This document shows positions 45,141 through 52,846 of a DNA stretch of 64,000 nucleotides, one piece after another. The notes beneath the pieces were generated by a model. It was not told the origin of the DNA. It worked only from the letters and a program-made list of their open reading frames with translations, and did not search any database. Positions within the stretch are counted from its first letter, which is position 1, and each line of letters begins with the position of its first letter. Made by a program: the position numbers and the translations under genes. The stretch covers positions 62,001 to 126,000 of the forward strand of contig NZ_JAKJPO010000005.1 of assembly GCF_021725675.1 (NCBI RefSeq). The letters are read 5' to 3'. This stretch comes from Marilutibacter chinensis. Its GTDB lineage: Bacteria > Pseudomonadota > Gammaproteobacteria > Xanthomonadales > Xanthomonadaceae.

Positions 45141-46502
45141 ATGACAGAAAACTGCACTTACAACCCCCTCGACCGATCAACGTTCGAAGCCATTGCCTAC
45201 AACGCAATCGGACGCGCGAGTGAGATCAACACCTATCCTGCATATGCTCTTACCCACAGCACGGGCAATTCAGGATGGTCTGTTGGTGCAATCCAGTGGG
45301 ACTTTGGACAGCCGGGACGTGGGGACAAGGTTGACGATCTGCTGAGTGGCTATCAGGCGTGGGCGCAGCCTGATGATCGGTTCGCAGACCTGGAGCTGGC
45401 GTCGTTATCAGGCCGGCTCAAAACACGCGGACAAGTAGGAAATGACTTGTCGGTCGACGAAAAAACGAAGCTCGAAGACTACCTTCGCTCGGATCAAGGC
45501 CGAACATTCGTAGACGAGCTAAGTCAAGCTCAAATCGAACGAAAATGGGAGCGCGTGGGAGAGCCGCTATCTCAAATAGAATGGATGCAGCGACTGGCTG
45601 AAAACGACCCTCAGCAAGCTGCCGAAATAGTGGCAATGACGAGCAAGCTTTACAACCAAAATGAAGTTAGAGGTGGCCGACTGCTTGCGCATCTTCAAGA
45701 GAACGAGTTGACGTCAGATGAAACGCGGACGTGGATCGGGACGCACGGTATAAATGGTTTGAGGGAGAGCGCTCAGACAGCAATCATATCGGGGCGAGAC
45801 AATGCTTTGCATGGGATTCGTTTATTCAACGCGCTGGAAATGAACGAGGAACACTTAGGGCGAGCGTGGCGAGAAGAGATCCATACAAACGGCAATGTCA
45901 GCCTGACTCAGGACTTCAATAACAATCCTACGGCCCAGTTATTCGATGGGATGATGCGCAACCCGGTTGCAGGAAGCCAAGTCCTCGCAGCCATTGACGA
46001 CCCCGATTCGCATTTCCGGCCGGTGGTCATCACTGGGATCAACCAGCAAGCCCGACTCGAAATGGCACGTATCGAGCTAGATGGAGAAGGCACTGTAACT
46101 CTCCACAGTACCAGGGGCTTCGAATACGAAATGACGGCCGATCGCGGCTTGCACTGGACAAATCCACCAGCGCATTGGGCAGATTCGCCGTCAGGTCGAG
46201 CGACTGATGAGCCCGACTACAATGAGCCCGGGCGTGCTCAACCCTCTGCCCCTGTTACGCCATCGGCCGAGCACGATCCTCAGGCATTCAGCACTGGCGA
46301 CCCTCAACTCGACCGATTGGCTGCCGCACTGTTTGCCGATGACGAGGAGGCCATCTCCCGGATTGCCGCCGAGGTCGAGCAGTCGCCGGAGGTCCAGGCG
46401 ATGATCCAGGAGGGCCATAGAATGCTCGCCGAGCAGGAGCGGCAACAGGAGCAGGAGCGCCAAGCCCATCAGCACCAGGGGCCTGCCCTCTCCCTCGGAT
46501 AA
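45141..46502 (+). CDS. Putative lysozyme-like antibacterial effector (type IV secretion type)
   Basis: 453 residues, start ATG at 45141 with AGGAG. No signal peptide. The N-terminal 240 residues (IAYNAIGRASEINTYPAYAL, HSTGNSGWSVGAIQWDFGQ, then IVAMTSKLYNQNEVRGGRLL) read as a lysozyme-like or muramidase-type domain, with Glu residues early that could be catalytic. The middle (VSLTQDFNNNPTAQLFDGMM) is unassigned. The end is a Pro/Ala linker and an acidic helical segment (FADDEEAISRIAAEVEQSPE) with a Gln/Glu-rich tail. Xanthomonad type IV effectors carry a C-terminal XVIPCD domain that often ends in such a Gln-rich tail, but its core motifs were not recognised here, so it may be reduced. The upstream LprI lipoprotein fits as immunity. 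The AT-rich first two-thirds suggests transfer; the last 150 codons return to host-like GC. Confidence 0.6.
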   Translation: MTENCTYNPLDRSTFEAIAYNAIGRASEINTYPAYALTHSTGNSGWSVGAIQWDFGQPGRGDKVDDLLSGYQAWAQPDDRFADLELASLSGRLKTRGQVGNDLSVDEKTKLEDYLRSDQGRTFVDELSQAQIERKWERVGEPLSQIEWMQRLAENDPQQAAEIVAMTSKLYNQNEVRGGRLLAHLQENELTSDETRTWIGTHGINGLRESAQTAIISGRDNALHGIRLFNALEMNEEHLGRAWREEIHTNGNVSLTQDFNNNPTAQLFDGMMRNPVAGSQVLAAIDDPDSHFRPVVITGINQQARLEMARIELDGEGTVTLHSTRGFEYEMTADRGLHWTNPPAHWADSPSGRATDEPDYNEPGRAQPSAPVTPSAEHDPQAFSTGDPQLDRLAAALFADDEEAISRIAAEVEQSPEVQAMIQEGHRMLAEQERQQEQERQAHQHQGPALSLG

Positions 46503-46516
46503 TCATTGGAGGATGC

Positions 46517-47056
46517 ATGGACGGCGGAGATCCGATGAAGGAAGTCGCCCGGCTGCTGACGGCCCTGGTCGCCAAGTTCGAGCAGCGCGAGGCGCGGATG
46601 CAGGCTGCGGTCGACCAGAAGCTGCAGAAGCTCGAGAGCGAAGTGGACCAGCTGCACCAGCGGATCAGCGGCATCGTCAACGGTGCCCAGGCCCGAATCA
46701 CCGAGGAAGCCAAGGTGGCAATGGGTCCGGTGGCATCGGAGTATGGCCGTGCCGTCGCCGGCACCTCGGCCCAACTGCGTGGTGCCAGTAGGACTGTGTG
46801 GACCTGGTACGGCGGCCTGGTGATGCTGGCCGTGCTGTTCTTTGCGATCGGCTGGGGTGTGTTGGGTTACTACCGCCGCGAGCTCGCCCAGACCCAGGAC
46901 GAGCTCGCGCGCTACGAGAATGCGGTGCCGGTCGTGCAGGCGTTTTATGCCTCCGATGCCACCCTTTGCGACGGCCGCATCTGCGTGAACGTGGACCGGA
47001 ACGGGAAACGTAGCGGGGACAAGCAGCAATACCTGCCCGCCAAGCCGCGCCAATAA
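46517..47056 (+). CDS. Coiled-coil membrane protein downstream of the effector
   Basis: 179 residues, ATG at 46517 with GGAGG 4 nt upstream (an alternative ATG is at 46535). Residues about 5-60 form a coiled coil (LLTALVAKFEQREARMQAAV, QKLQKLESEVDQLHQRISG). A membrane helix follows (WYGGLVMLAVLFFAIGWGVLGYY, about 98-120), then a second short coil and a soluble end with two cysteines (TLCDGRICVNVDRNG). The architecture resembles small plasmid mobilisation or relaxation proteins, which would be an odd neighbour; a role with the effector is equally possible. It starts 14 bp after the effector stop. Function unknown. Confidence 0.65.
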   Translation: MDGGDPMKEVARLLTALVAKFEQREARMQAAVDQKLQKLESEVDQLHQRISGIVNGAQARITEEAKVAMGPVASEYGRAVAGTSAQLRGASRTVWTWYGGLVMLAVLFFAIGWGVLGYYRRELAQTQDELARYENAVPVVQAFYASDATLCDGRICVNVDRNGKRSGDKQQYLPAKPRQ

Positions 47057-47122
47057 ATCCGCTATGAACGGCATCGGGCGATGCCAAGCTGTCCAGAGCC
47101 TTGCTGGCGTCGCGTCCCTGGC

Positions 47123-47169
47123 TCAGCCGCCCCAGAGCACTCCGGGGGTGCGGGGGCATTGCCTGACCG
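47123..47169. repeat. Right imperfect direct repeat bounding the toxin/immunity island
   Basis: Matches 43741-43788 in the same orientation at roughly 80% by eye. Because it is the coding 3' end of the gene at 47123-47725, the left copy is most easily read as a remnant of a second, lost copy of that gene's 3' end. Confidence 0.6.
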
Positions 47170-47725
47170 GCTCGGGATCGTCGCGGTCGCTGTCCAGCAG
47201 CCAGCATTCGTCGAGCACCGAGCAGTAACAGGCGCGCAGCCGGACGTGGTGACGTTCGCGGTCGAGGGCTTCCCAGACCGGCGTCACCGGTTCGGGGCGG
47301 GGCACGCGGAGCAGGTTGATCCACTCCCCGGGCGCGATCACGCGCCGCTGGATGCCGCTGGCGAGCAGCCGCGGATCGTCCCCGGCGTTTGCCGGCACAC
47401 CGCAGCACAGCGACAGCAGCGTGCCGGAGTCGCGGACCGGCGCATCCTTGTAGAGGACCTCGGCCCAGCGCACGCGCGCCGGGCCGGTGCCACGGTTGAG
47501 CAGGTCGAGGGTGACCTGGCGGGCTCCGTCCAGCGAAGCATTGCTGGTGCCGAACATCAGCGAGGGCCAGACGCTGGCGGCTAGGATGCGCTCCTGGGTG
47601 CGGTTGGCGTTGACCGCGACGAAGACCGAAACCATCGAGATCACCAGCACGCCGATGCCGATCACGATCTCGAACAGGCGGCTGTCGCCCCGTACGGCGG
47701 ACTTGTCGGTCCCGGTTTCGTTCAT
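47123..47725 (-). CDS. Single-pass membrane protein of unknown function
   Basis: 200 residues, start ATG at 47725. One membrane helix (FEIVIGIGVLVISMVSVFVAVNA, about 18-40), then a beta-rich extracytoplasmic domain (WPSLMFGTSNASLDGARQVTLDLLNRG, RVRWAEVLYKDAPV) with several cysteines (SLCCGVP, RACYCSVLDECWLLD). It has the look of a periplasmic sandwich domain anchored at the N-terminus. The last 48 bp are repeated in the same orientation at 43741-43788, on the far side of the toxin/immunity island. No family was recognised. Confidence 0.7.
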   Translation of the reverse strand: MNETGTDKSAVRGDSRLFEIVIGIGVLVISMVSVFVAVNANRTQERILAASVWPSLMFGTSNASLDGARQVTLDLLNRGTGPARVRWAEVLYKDAPVRDSGTLLSLCCGVPANAGDDPRLLASGIQRRVIAPGEWINLLRVPRPEPVTPVWEALDRERHHVRLRACYCSVLDECWLLDSDRDDPEPVRQCPRTPGVLWGG

Positions 47726-47888
47726 GGGGGTTCCTGGCTGTGGAGTGTCTGACGGACGCTGCTCGCAGGCGCCTGCGTCGAGGGCCGGATTATTCCATCA
47801 CTGCCGGATCGCCGCGTCGCTCCTGCCCGGAGCGCCGGCGGGGGCGGCAGAGCGGTACGGCAACGCCGGCAACGGGTAGCATGGCCGG

Positions 47889-49160
47889 ATGCAAGGGACG
47901 ACGACCGCCGATCCCGCGATCGCCCACCACGCCGCACTCGATGCGCGGATGGTCCGTGCCGCGCGCGGGATCCGCCTGCTGACCCTGACCAGCTGGCCGG
48001 CCGGGCAGGAGCGGTGCTTCCTCGACGCCTGCGCCGCCGGCCGCCTGGCGTTGCCGCGGATCGAATACCCGCGTCACGACTTCGGCGAGGTCCGCACCGA
48101 GCTGGAGGCGATCGCCGCCGCCGCCGATCCCGACCATCCGCTCGGCCAGTACCTGCGCGAGTCCGCCCGCAGCTGGGCGACCGCGGCGCAATTGTTGGAA
48201 TCGCTGGGCACACCCGCGGTGACGCAGCATTCGGTGCGCTTGTTCGGCCGTCCCGACGAGGCCCTGCCCGGCGACGGCCCGAGCGCGCGCGAGGCCGCCC
48301 GCCATTTCATCTCGATCGCCGATGAACTCGACCGCGAGCTGATGGCGCCGGCCGAGCACATCACCGTGTCGGCGACCGCGTTGCAGCTGCAGTTGCAGCG
48401 CGAGCTGGACAACTTCTTCGGCGAGCGGGTGATCGAGGTCGAGCTCGATCCCGAGCTGATCTCCAAGGCCGCCGCCGGCGCCACCCGCATCCGCCTGCGC
48501 AGCAACGCCGCCTTCAGCGACTACGACCGCGACCAGCTCCTGCAGCACGAGGCCTTCGTCCACTCGCTGACCGCGCTCAACGGCCGCGAACAGCCGGTGC
48601 TGCCGAGCCTGGGGCTGTCGTCGCCGCGCAGCACCGAGACCCAGGAGGGGCTGGCGACCTTCGCCGAGCAGATCACCGGCAGCATCGACATTGGCCGGAT
48701 GAAGCGGATCAGCCTGCGCATCGAGGCGGTCGACATGGCCCTGGGCGGCGCCGACTTCATCGAGGTGTTCCGCTATTTCCTCGACGCCGGCCAGGCCGCC
48801 GAGGAGAGCTTCGCCTCGGCCCAGCGGGTGTTCCGCGGGGTGCCGGTGACCGGCGGCGCGGCGTTCACCAAGGACACCGTCTACCTGCGCGGGCTGGTCT
48901 CGGTGCACACCTTCTTCCGCTGGGCGCTGCGCGAGCAGAAACTGCAGCTGTGCCGCTGGCTGTTCGCCGGCAAGATGACCCTCGCCGACGTCCAGCGCTT
49001 CGAGCCGCTGTTCGCCGACGGGGTGCTCGAACCCGCGCGTTGGATGCCGCACTGGATCACCCGTGCGAACGGGCTGGCCGGGATGCTGGCGTTCTCGCTG
49101 TTCGCCAACCGCATCCGCCTGGACGCGATCGCCGGCGGCAGCGAGCCGCTGCAGCTGTAG
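47889..49160 (+). CDS. QEGLA-motif (DUF1704) flavohaemoglobin expression-modulating protein
   Basis: 423 residues. The motif pair that defines the family is present: HEAFVH at 220-225 and QEGLA at 252-256, arranged like a gluzincin metallopeptidase (H-E-x-x-x-H, then a downstream Glu), similar to tyrosine carboxypeptidase/MATCAP-like proteins. The N-terminal part (LTLTSWPAGQERCFLDACAAG) is typical too. The family name comes from an effect on flavohaemoglobin expression; an enzymatic activity in bacteria is not established. It stands alone, upstream of maeB on the same strand. Confidence 0.88.
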   Translation: MQGTTTADPAIAHHAALDARMVRAARGIRLLTLTSWPAGQERCFLDACAAGRLALPRIEYPRHDFGEVRTELEAIAAAADPDHPLGQYLRESARSWATAAQLLESLGTPAVTQHSVRLFGRPDEALPGDGPSAREAARHFISIADELDRELMAPAEHITVSATALQLQLQRELDNFFGERVIEVELDPELISKAAAGATRIRLRSNAAFSDYDRDQLLQHEAFVHSLTALNGREQPVLPSLGLSSPRSTETQEGLATFAEQITGSIDIGRMKRISLRIEAVDMALGGADFIEVFRYFLDAGQAAEESFASAQRVFRGVPVTGGAAFTKDTVYLRGLVSVHTFFRWALREQKLQLCRWLFAGKMTLADVQRFEPLFADGVLEPARWMPHWITRANGLAGMLAFSLFANRIRLDAIAGGSEPLQL

Positions 49161-49306
49161 GAGCCCCGGCCCCGGCCCCGGGCGGGGAGGGGGCGGCCCC
49201 GCGATCGGTTCCGTCCGCACGCTCCCGTATGCAGCCGCCCTCACTGCCCGTTGGGGATATCGCCGGTAGAATCACCAGCCCGCCAGCGAAATCACATCAC
49301 GCCCTG

Positions 49307-51592
49307 ATGTCCGACAACGACGCCTTCAAGCAAGCCGCGCTCGACTACCACCGCCTCAGCCCGCCGGGCAAGATCAAGGTCACCGCGACCAAGCCGATGG
49401 TCACCCAGCGCGACCTCGCCCTGGCGTACTCGCCGGGCGTCGCCTACGCCTGCGAGGCGATCGCCGCCGACCCCAACACCGCCCGCGACTACACCGCCCG
49501 CGGCAACCTGGTCGCGGTGGTCAGCAACGGCACCGCGGTGCTCGGCCTGGGCGACATCGGCGCGCTCGCCGGCAAGCCGGTGATGGAAGGCAAGGGCGTG
49601 CTGTTCCAGAAGTTCGCCGGCATCGACGTGTTCGACATCGAGGTCGACGAGCGCGATCCGGACAAGCTGGTCGACATCATCGCCAGCCTGGAGCCGACCT
49701 TCGGCGGCATCAACCTGGAAGACATCAAGGCGCCGGAATGCTTCATCGTCGAGCGCAAGCTGCGCGAGCGGATGAAGATCCCGGTGTTCCACGACGATCA
49801 GCACGGCACCGCGATCATCGTCGGCGCGGCCGTGCTCAACGCGCTGGAAGTCGCCGGCAAGAACATCGAGGACATCAAGGTCGCGACCACCGGCGCCGGT
49901 GCCGCCGGCATCGCCTGCCTGGACATGCTGGTCGCGCTGGGGGTGAAGAAGGAGCACATCACCGCGTACGACCGCGAGGGCGTGATCTACAGCGGCCGCC
50001 CGAACCTGGACCCGGACAAGGCCCGCTACGCCAGCGACACCGGCAAGCGCAGCCTGGCCGAGATCGTCGAGGGCGCCGACCTGTTCCTGGGCCTGTCCGC
50101 CGGCGGCATCCTCAAGCCGGAGATGGTCGCGACGATGGCGGACAAGCCGATCATCCTCGCGCTCGCCAACCCGTACCCGGAGATCCTGCCGGAAGACGCG
50201 AAGACGGTCCGCCCGGACTGCATCATCGCGACCGGCCGTTCGGACTACCCGAACCAGGTCAACAACGCACTGTGCTTCCCGTACATCTTCCGCGGCGCGC
50301 TCGACGTCGGCGCTACGGTGATCAACGAGGACATGAAGCTCGCCTGCGTGCGCGCGATCGCGCGGCTGGCGCGGATGGAGGCCGGCGATCTCGGCAGCGC
50401 CTACGGCGGCGACGTGCCGACGTTCGGGCCGGACTACCTGATCCCGCGCCCGTTCGACCCGCGCCTGCTGGTGATGCTGGCCCCGGCGGTCGCGCTGGCG
50501 GCGATGAAGTCCGGCGTCGCGACCCGCCCGCTGGAGGACGTCGAGGCCTACGTCGAGCAGCTCGGCCAGTTCATCCACCGCACCGGCCTGGTGATGAAGC
50601 CGGTCTACGACCGCGCCCGCAGCGACCGCAAGCGCGTGGTCTACGCCGAGGGCGAGGAGGAAACCGTGCTGCGCGCCGTGCAGACGGTGATCGACGAGCG
50701 CCTGGCCTACCCGATCCTGATCGGCCGTCCCGAGGTCATCCACGCGCGCATCGAGCGGCTCGGCCTGCGCATGCGCGAAGGCGCCGACTACGAGCTGACC
50801 AACATCAACGACGATCCGCGCTTCAACGACTACTGGCAGCAGTACCACGCGCTGACCGAGCGTCGCGGCGTGACCCCGGCCGCGGCCAAGAACCTGCTGC
50901 GTTCGCGGCCGACCCTGATCGCCGCGCTGATGGTCGAGCGCGGCGAGGCCGACGCGATGATCTGCGGCCTGGTCGGGCGCTTCCACAAGAAGCTCGGCTA
51001 CCTGCGCAGCGTGTTCGACTTCGACCGCGGCGTCACCGGCACCGCGGCGATGACCGGGGTGATCAACGACAAGGGCGTCTGGTTCTTCCTCGACACCCAT
51101 GTCCAGGTCGACCCGCCGGCCGAGCAGATCGCCGAGGCGACCCTGCAGGCGACCTACCGGCTGAAGCTGTTCGGCGTCGAGCCCAAGGTCGCGCTGCTGT
51201 CGCATTCCAACTTCGGCAGCCACGACAACCCGTCGGCGGCGAAGATGCGCAAGGTCCGCGAGATCCTCGCCCGGCGCATGCCGAAGCTGGAGGTCGACGG
51301 CGAGATGATGGCCGACACCGCCTGGGACGACGAGCTGCGCCATCGCATCTTCCCGAACACCACCCTCAAGGGCCGGCCCAACCTGTTCGTGATGCCGAAC
51401 CTGGACGCGGCCAACATCACCTACAACATGATCCGGATGATGACCGAGGGCGTCGCGCTGGGCCCGATCCTGATGGGCCTGGACAAGCCGGCGCACATCC
51501 TGACCCCGAACTCGACCTCGCGCCGGGTGGTCAACATGACCGCCATCGCCGCGGTCGACGCGCAGATCCGGGCGGGGCGCAAGGACAGCTGA
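49307..51592 (+). CDS. maeB: NADP-dependent malic enzyme, hybrid form with phosphotransacetylase-like domain
   Basis: 761 residues. Oxidatively decarboxylates malate to pyruvate, making NADPH. The N-terminal 430 residues are the malic enzyme: [48 protein letters not shown] and the NADP-binding [15 protein letters not shown]. The C-terminal 320 residues are a phosphate acetyltransferase-like domain ([53 protein letters not shown]) that in homologues is regulatory rather than catalytic and senses acetyl-CoA. Start ATG at 49307; no clear ribosome site. It acts opposite to ppc at 6727. Confidence 0.97.
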   Translation: MSDNDAFKQAALDYHRLSPPGKIKVTATKPMVTQRDLALAYSPGVAYACEAIAADPNTARDYTARGNLVAVVSNGTAVLGLGDIGALAGKPVMEGKGVLFQKFAGIDVFDIEVDERDPDKLVDIIASLEPTFGGINLEDIKAPECFIVERKLRERMKIPVFHDDQHGTAIIVGAAVLNALEVAGKNIEDIKVATTGAGAAGIACLDMLVALGVKKEHITAYDREGVIYSGRPNLDPDKARYASDTGKRSLAEIVEGADLFLGLSAGGILKPEMVATMADKPIILALANPYPEILPEDAKTVRPDCIIATGRSDYPNQVNNALCFPYIFRGALDVGATVINEDMKLACVRAIARLARMEAGDLGSAYGGDVPTFGPDYLIPRPFDPRLLVMLAPAVALAAMKSGVATRPLEDVEAYVEQLGQFIHRTGLVMKPVYDRARSDRKRVVYAEGEEETVLRAVQTVIDERLAYPILIGRPEVIHARIERLGLRMREGADYELTNINDDPRFNDYWQQYHALTERRGVTPAAAKNLLRSRPTLIAALMVERGEADAMICGLVGRFHKKLGYLRSVFDFDRGVTGTAAMTGVINDKGVWFFLDTHVQVDPPAEQIAEATLQATYRLKLFGVEPKVALLSHSNFGSHDNPSAAKMRKVREILARRMPKLEVDGEMMADTAWDDELRHRIFPNTTLKGRPNLFVMPNLDAANITYNMIRMMTEGVALGPILMGLDKPAHILTPNSTSRRVVNMTAIAAVDAQIRAGRKDS

Positions 51593-51724
51593 CGGCGCGG
51601 CGCATCCGCCGGCCGGCACGATGTCGCCGGGTCAGGGATGCGCCGTACTCCGTGCCCGGCGCCGTACCGGTCCCGCCGGCCGACGCCAGGACGATCCCCT
51701 GTCCCCGGAACGCAAGGAATCGCG

Positions 51725-52636
51725 ATGCCCCGAAAACGCAACACCGCCCTGTACTTCACCGGGGGGATCGCGCTGGACGCCAACAGCGCGATCCTGTGCG
51801 GCCACCTCTACCTGGAGCGGGACGAGCCCAGCGTTACCCGGACGATGTTCGTGGACGACGGCGAGTGGTTCCACCTGCGCGACCTGCCCGACGTCGTCTA
51901 CGCCAGCGTGCGCCGACCGCCGTCCCGCGACGGGCGGGCGGTGTTCTGCTTCCTCGGCCGTGGTGGATTGCTGGCGGAGCGGCCCTCCGGCGGCGAGTTC
52001 AGGGACACCCGGTTGCCGGCCCGCCCCTGGCTGATGGACCTGCGAGAGATCGACGGCGTGCTCCATGCCTGCGGCACCCAGAACCAGGTGTTGCGCGGAC
52101 AGGGGAGCGACTGGCAGCGCATCGACCAGGGGATCGTCCAGCCGCTGGACGACGCGGTTACCGCGTGTCTCAACGCGATCGACGGCTTCGGTGGCGATGA
52201 GATCTACGCGGTCGGTGACGGCGGCGCGATCCTGCACTGGGATGGCCGGCGCTGGACGCCGCAGCCGTCGGGCACGGACCTGCCGCTGTACTGCGTCCGC
52301 TGCGCCGCCGACGGGCACGTCTACGCCGGCGGTGCCGGCGGCGTGCTGTTGCGCGGCGACCGCCGCGGTGGCTGGGTCGAAGTCGGCGACCGGTCCGTGT
52401 GCGCGGACGTGCTGGAGGACCTGGCGGAGTTCGACGGCCGGCTCTACGTCGCCGCCGTCGACCGCCTGCTCGAGTTCGACGGCCGCAAGCTCCGCGAGAC
52501 GGCCGTGCCGGTGGCGGGACCGCTGGCTTTCCTGGCCCTGGACGCGTGCGAGCAGGCGCTTTGGACCGTCGGCGACGACTGCGTGCTGCGCTACGATGGC
52601 CGCGAGTGGAGGCGCTTCGCCTGCCCGGAGAACTGA
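51725..52636 (+). CDS. Predicted beta-propeller protein of unknown function
   Basis: 303 residues, start ATG at 51725 with AAGGAA 8 nt upstream. No export signal. Repeated blades are seen: a turn like GDGGAILHWDGRRW, then GGAGGVLLRGDRRGGW, AAVDRLLEFDGRKL and GDDCVLRYDGREW, each pairing Gly-Asp/Asn with an aromatic strand, as in propellers with roughly 40-50 residue blades. Comparable genes in proteobacteria occur beside secretion or toxin loci, but none is evident here. Its partner is unknown; it stands between maeB and a fragment of a glyoxalase gene. Confidence 0.72.
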   Translation: MPRKRNTALYFTGGIALDANSAILCGHLYLERDEPSVTRTMFVDDGEWFHLRDLPDVVYASVRRPPSRDGRAVFCFLGRGGLLAERPSGGEFRDTRLPARPWLMDLREIDGVLHACGTQNQVLRGQGSDWQRIDQGIVQPLDDAVTACLNAIDGFGGDEIYAVGDGGAILHWDGRRWTPQPSGTDLPLYCVRCAADGHVYAGGAGGVLLRGDRRGGWVEVGDRSVCADVLEDLAEFDGRLYVAAVDRLLEFDGRKLRETAVPVAGPLAFLALDACEQALWTVGDDCVLRYDGREWRRFACPEN

Positions 52637-52685
52637 GCCGGCTCATGGCCGCGCCGGCGGCCGCGTCTTCCGGCCGGCCGCTCCG

Positions 52686-52790
52686 ATGACGCACGCATCG
52701 CCGCAGCGCGCGCATCCCGAGGTCATCGTCTTCATCGCCTGTCCCGACGGCTATCGCATCGGGCTGATCGAACGGCCTGCGGTGCCGGCC
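52686..52790 (+). pseudogene. C-terminal fragment of a lactoylglutathione lyase (gloA) gene
   Basis: The reading HPEVIVFIACPDGYRIGLIE matches the C-terminal end of glyoxalase I, where the usual form is V-I-A-F-x-x-DPDGY-K-IELIE. The residue equal to the metal-binding Glu (IELIE) is Gly here (IGLIE), and nothing upstream encodes the rest of the protein. An ATG at 52686 could start a short reading, but it would run on into Pro-rich sequence antisense to the TonB receptor. It is best read as a decayed remnant. Confidence 0.55.
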
Positions 52791-52846
52791 GCGCCACACA
52801 CCCCGCCATGGCCGGGGCCGGGCCGGTCGCCCGATGGCGGCGGGGC

